A stretch of DNA of 23,019 bases from Firmicutes bacterium CAG:884 (GTDB lineage Bacteria; Bacillota_I; Bacilli_A; RF39; UBA660). Positions 22,696-23,019 of the stretch are shown in pieces. Under the pieces are notes generated by a model that was given only the letters and a program-made list of their open reading frames with translations, was not told the DNA's origin and did no database searches. The stretch spans positions 16,328 to 39,346 of the forward strand of contig HF993317.1 in NCBI GenBank assembly GCA_000433875.1, given 5' to 3'. Made by a program: the position numbers and the translations under genes. Every line of letters begins with the position of its first letter. Position 1 is the stretch's first letter.

Positions 22696-22922
22696 AAAAA
22701 AAGCAAATCATCCCTAAAGGACGATTTACTCGTGGTACCACCTTAATTCGTAATATTATCTATTACCTTAAAAGTCTTAATGCGACCTAACATTATATCT
22801 TACTATTATTTCCGACATAAAGCTCCCAAGCTACTTCATTTATTTTTACTTTGGAAAGCTTTCAGCCTATTGACTTTCCATCTCTAGTAGATATTATAAA
22901 TTACTCCTCTTGTTCATTGCTA
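22696..22922 (-). promoter_or_regulatory. T-box leader, valine specifier (GUA)
   Basis: On the minus strand, stem I begins GAACAAGAGGAGTAA. The AG-bulge/distal part is AGAGATGGAAAG ... GGCTGAAAGCTTTCC. The specifier loop is ATGAAGTAGC, with GTA at 22834-22832 giving a Val codon. The T-box TGGTACC is at 22740-22734, followed by a terminator GTAAATCGTCC/GGGATGATTTGC with a T-run ending near 22696. Specifier agrees with valS downstream. Confidence 0.95.
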
Positions 22923-22929
22923 TAAATGT

Positions 22930-22957
22930 ATTATATCACATTTTTTTCATTTGTAAA
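22930..22957 (-). promoter_or_regulatory. Promoter of the valS T-box transcript
   Basis: On the minus strand, TTTACA (22957-22952), a 16-nt spacer and TATAAT (22935-22930). Confidence 0.8.
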
Positions 22958-23019
22958 TTTATTTTGAATATTTTTATGAAAAATATTGTAGTGTTACAAT
23001 TGATGTGACACCATTTGTA

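Overview
The window is AT-rich, low-GC Firmicutes-type DNA. It uses the standard bacterial code: tryptophan is TGG throughout the long genes, and a TGA stop at 4834-4836 lies inside a terminator hairpin. Three features point to a reduced-genome Bacilli lineage near the Mollicutes, for example the uncultured RF39-like gut bacteria: a ClpB without its N-domain behind a CIRCE element, T-box-controlled tRNA synthetases, and large surface proteins with a pilin-like N-terminus or DUF5011-like domains. The presence of murI implies a cell wall. The lineage is inferred from gene style, not from a marker gene.

Left part (1-5810). A partial AddB/RexB-like nuclease gene and a 44-residue membrane protein run leftwards. 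Divergent from them is clpB, with a CIRCE operator wrapped around its promoter. Two further rightward genes follow, each with its own promoter and terminator: a two-TM DUF3137-like protein and a DnaJ-domain protein with two kinds of internal repeat.

Middle part (5814-18295, all leftward), in order of transcription. First comes an 821-residue pilin-like surface protein, then an unrecognised 188-residue protein. A serine T-box leader controls an HD-hydrolase/serS pair. A DUF5011/Ig-type surface protein is followed by murI and mutM. Last is a 127-residue unknown with hisS and a GT4 glycosyltransferase. Adjacent genes inside units overlap or nearly touch, and hairpin terminators separate most units.

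Right part (18296-23019). A tRNA-Ala(TGC) with an unusual C33 is followed by a roughly 0.9-kb region without an intact gene. That region holds a strong promoter, a structured RNA of about 160 nt ending in a perfect terminator, and a small ORF broken by a one-base slip in a poly-A run. Then rluB and valS run leftwards, with a valine T-box (GTA specifier) ahead of valS.

Most of the window is housekeeping: translation, base-excision repair, proteostasis and wall precursor supply. The best candidates for something undescribed are the RNA at about 18869-19031 with its decayed downstream ORF, the HD hydrolase under serine T-box control, and the repeat-bearing DnaJ protein. No mobile element, CRISPR array, phage gene or recognisable defence system was found.
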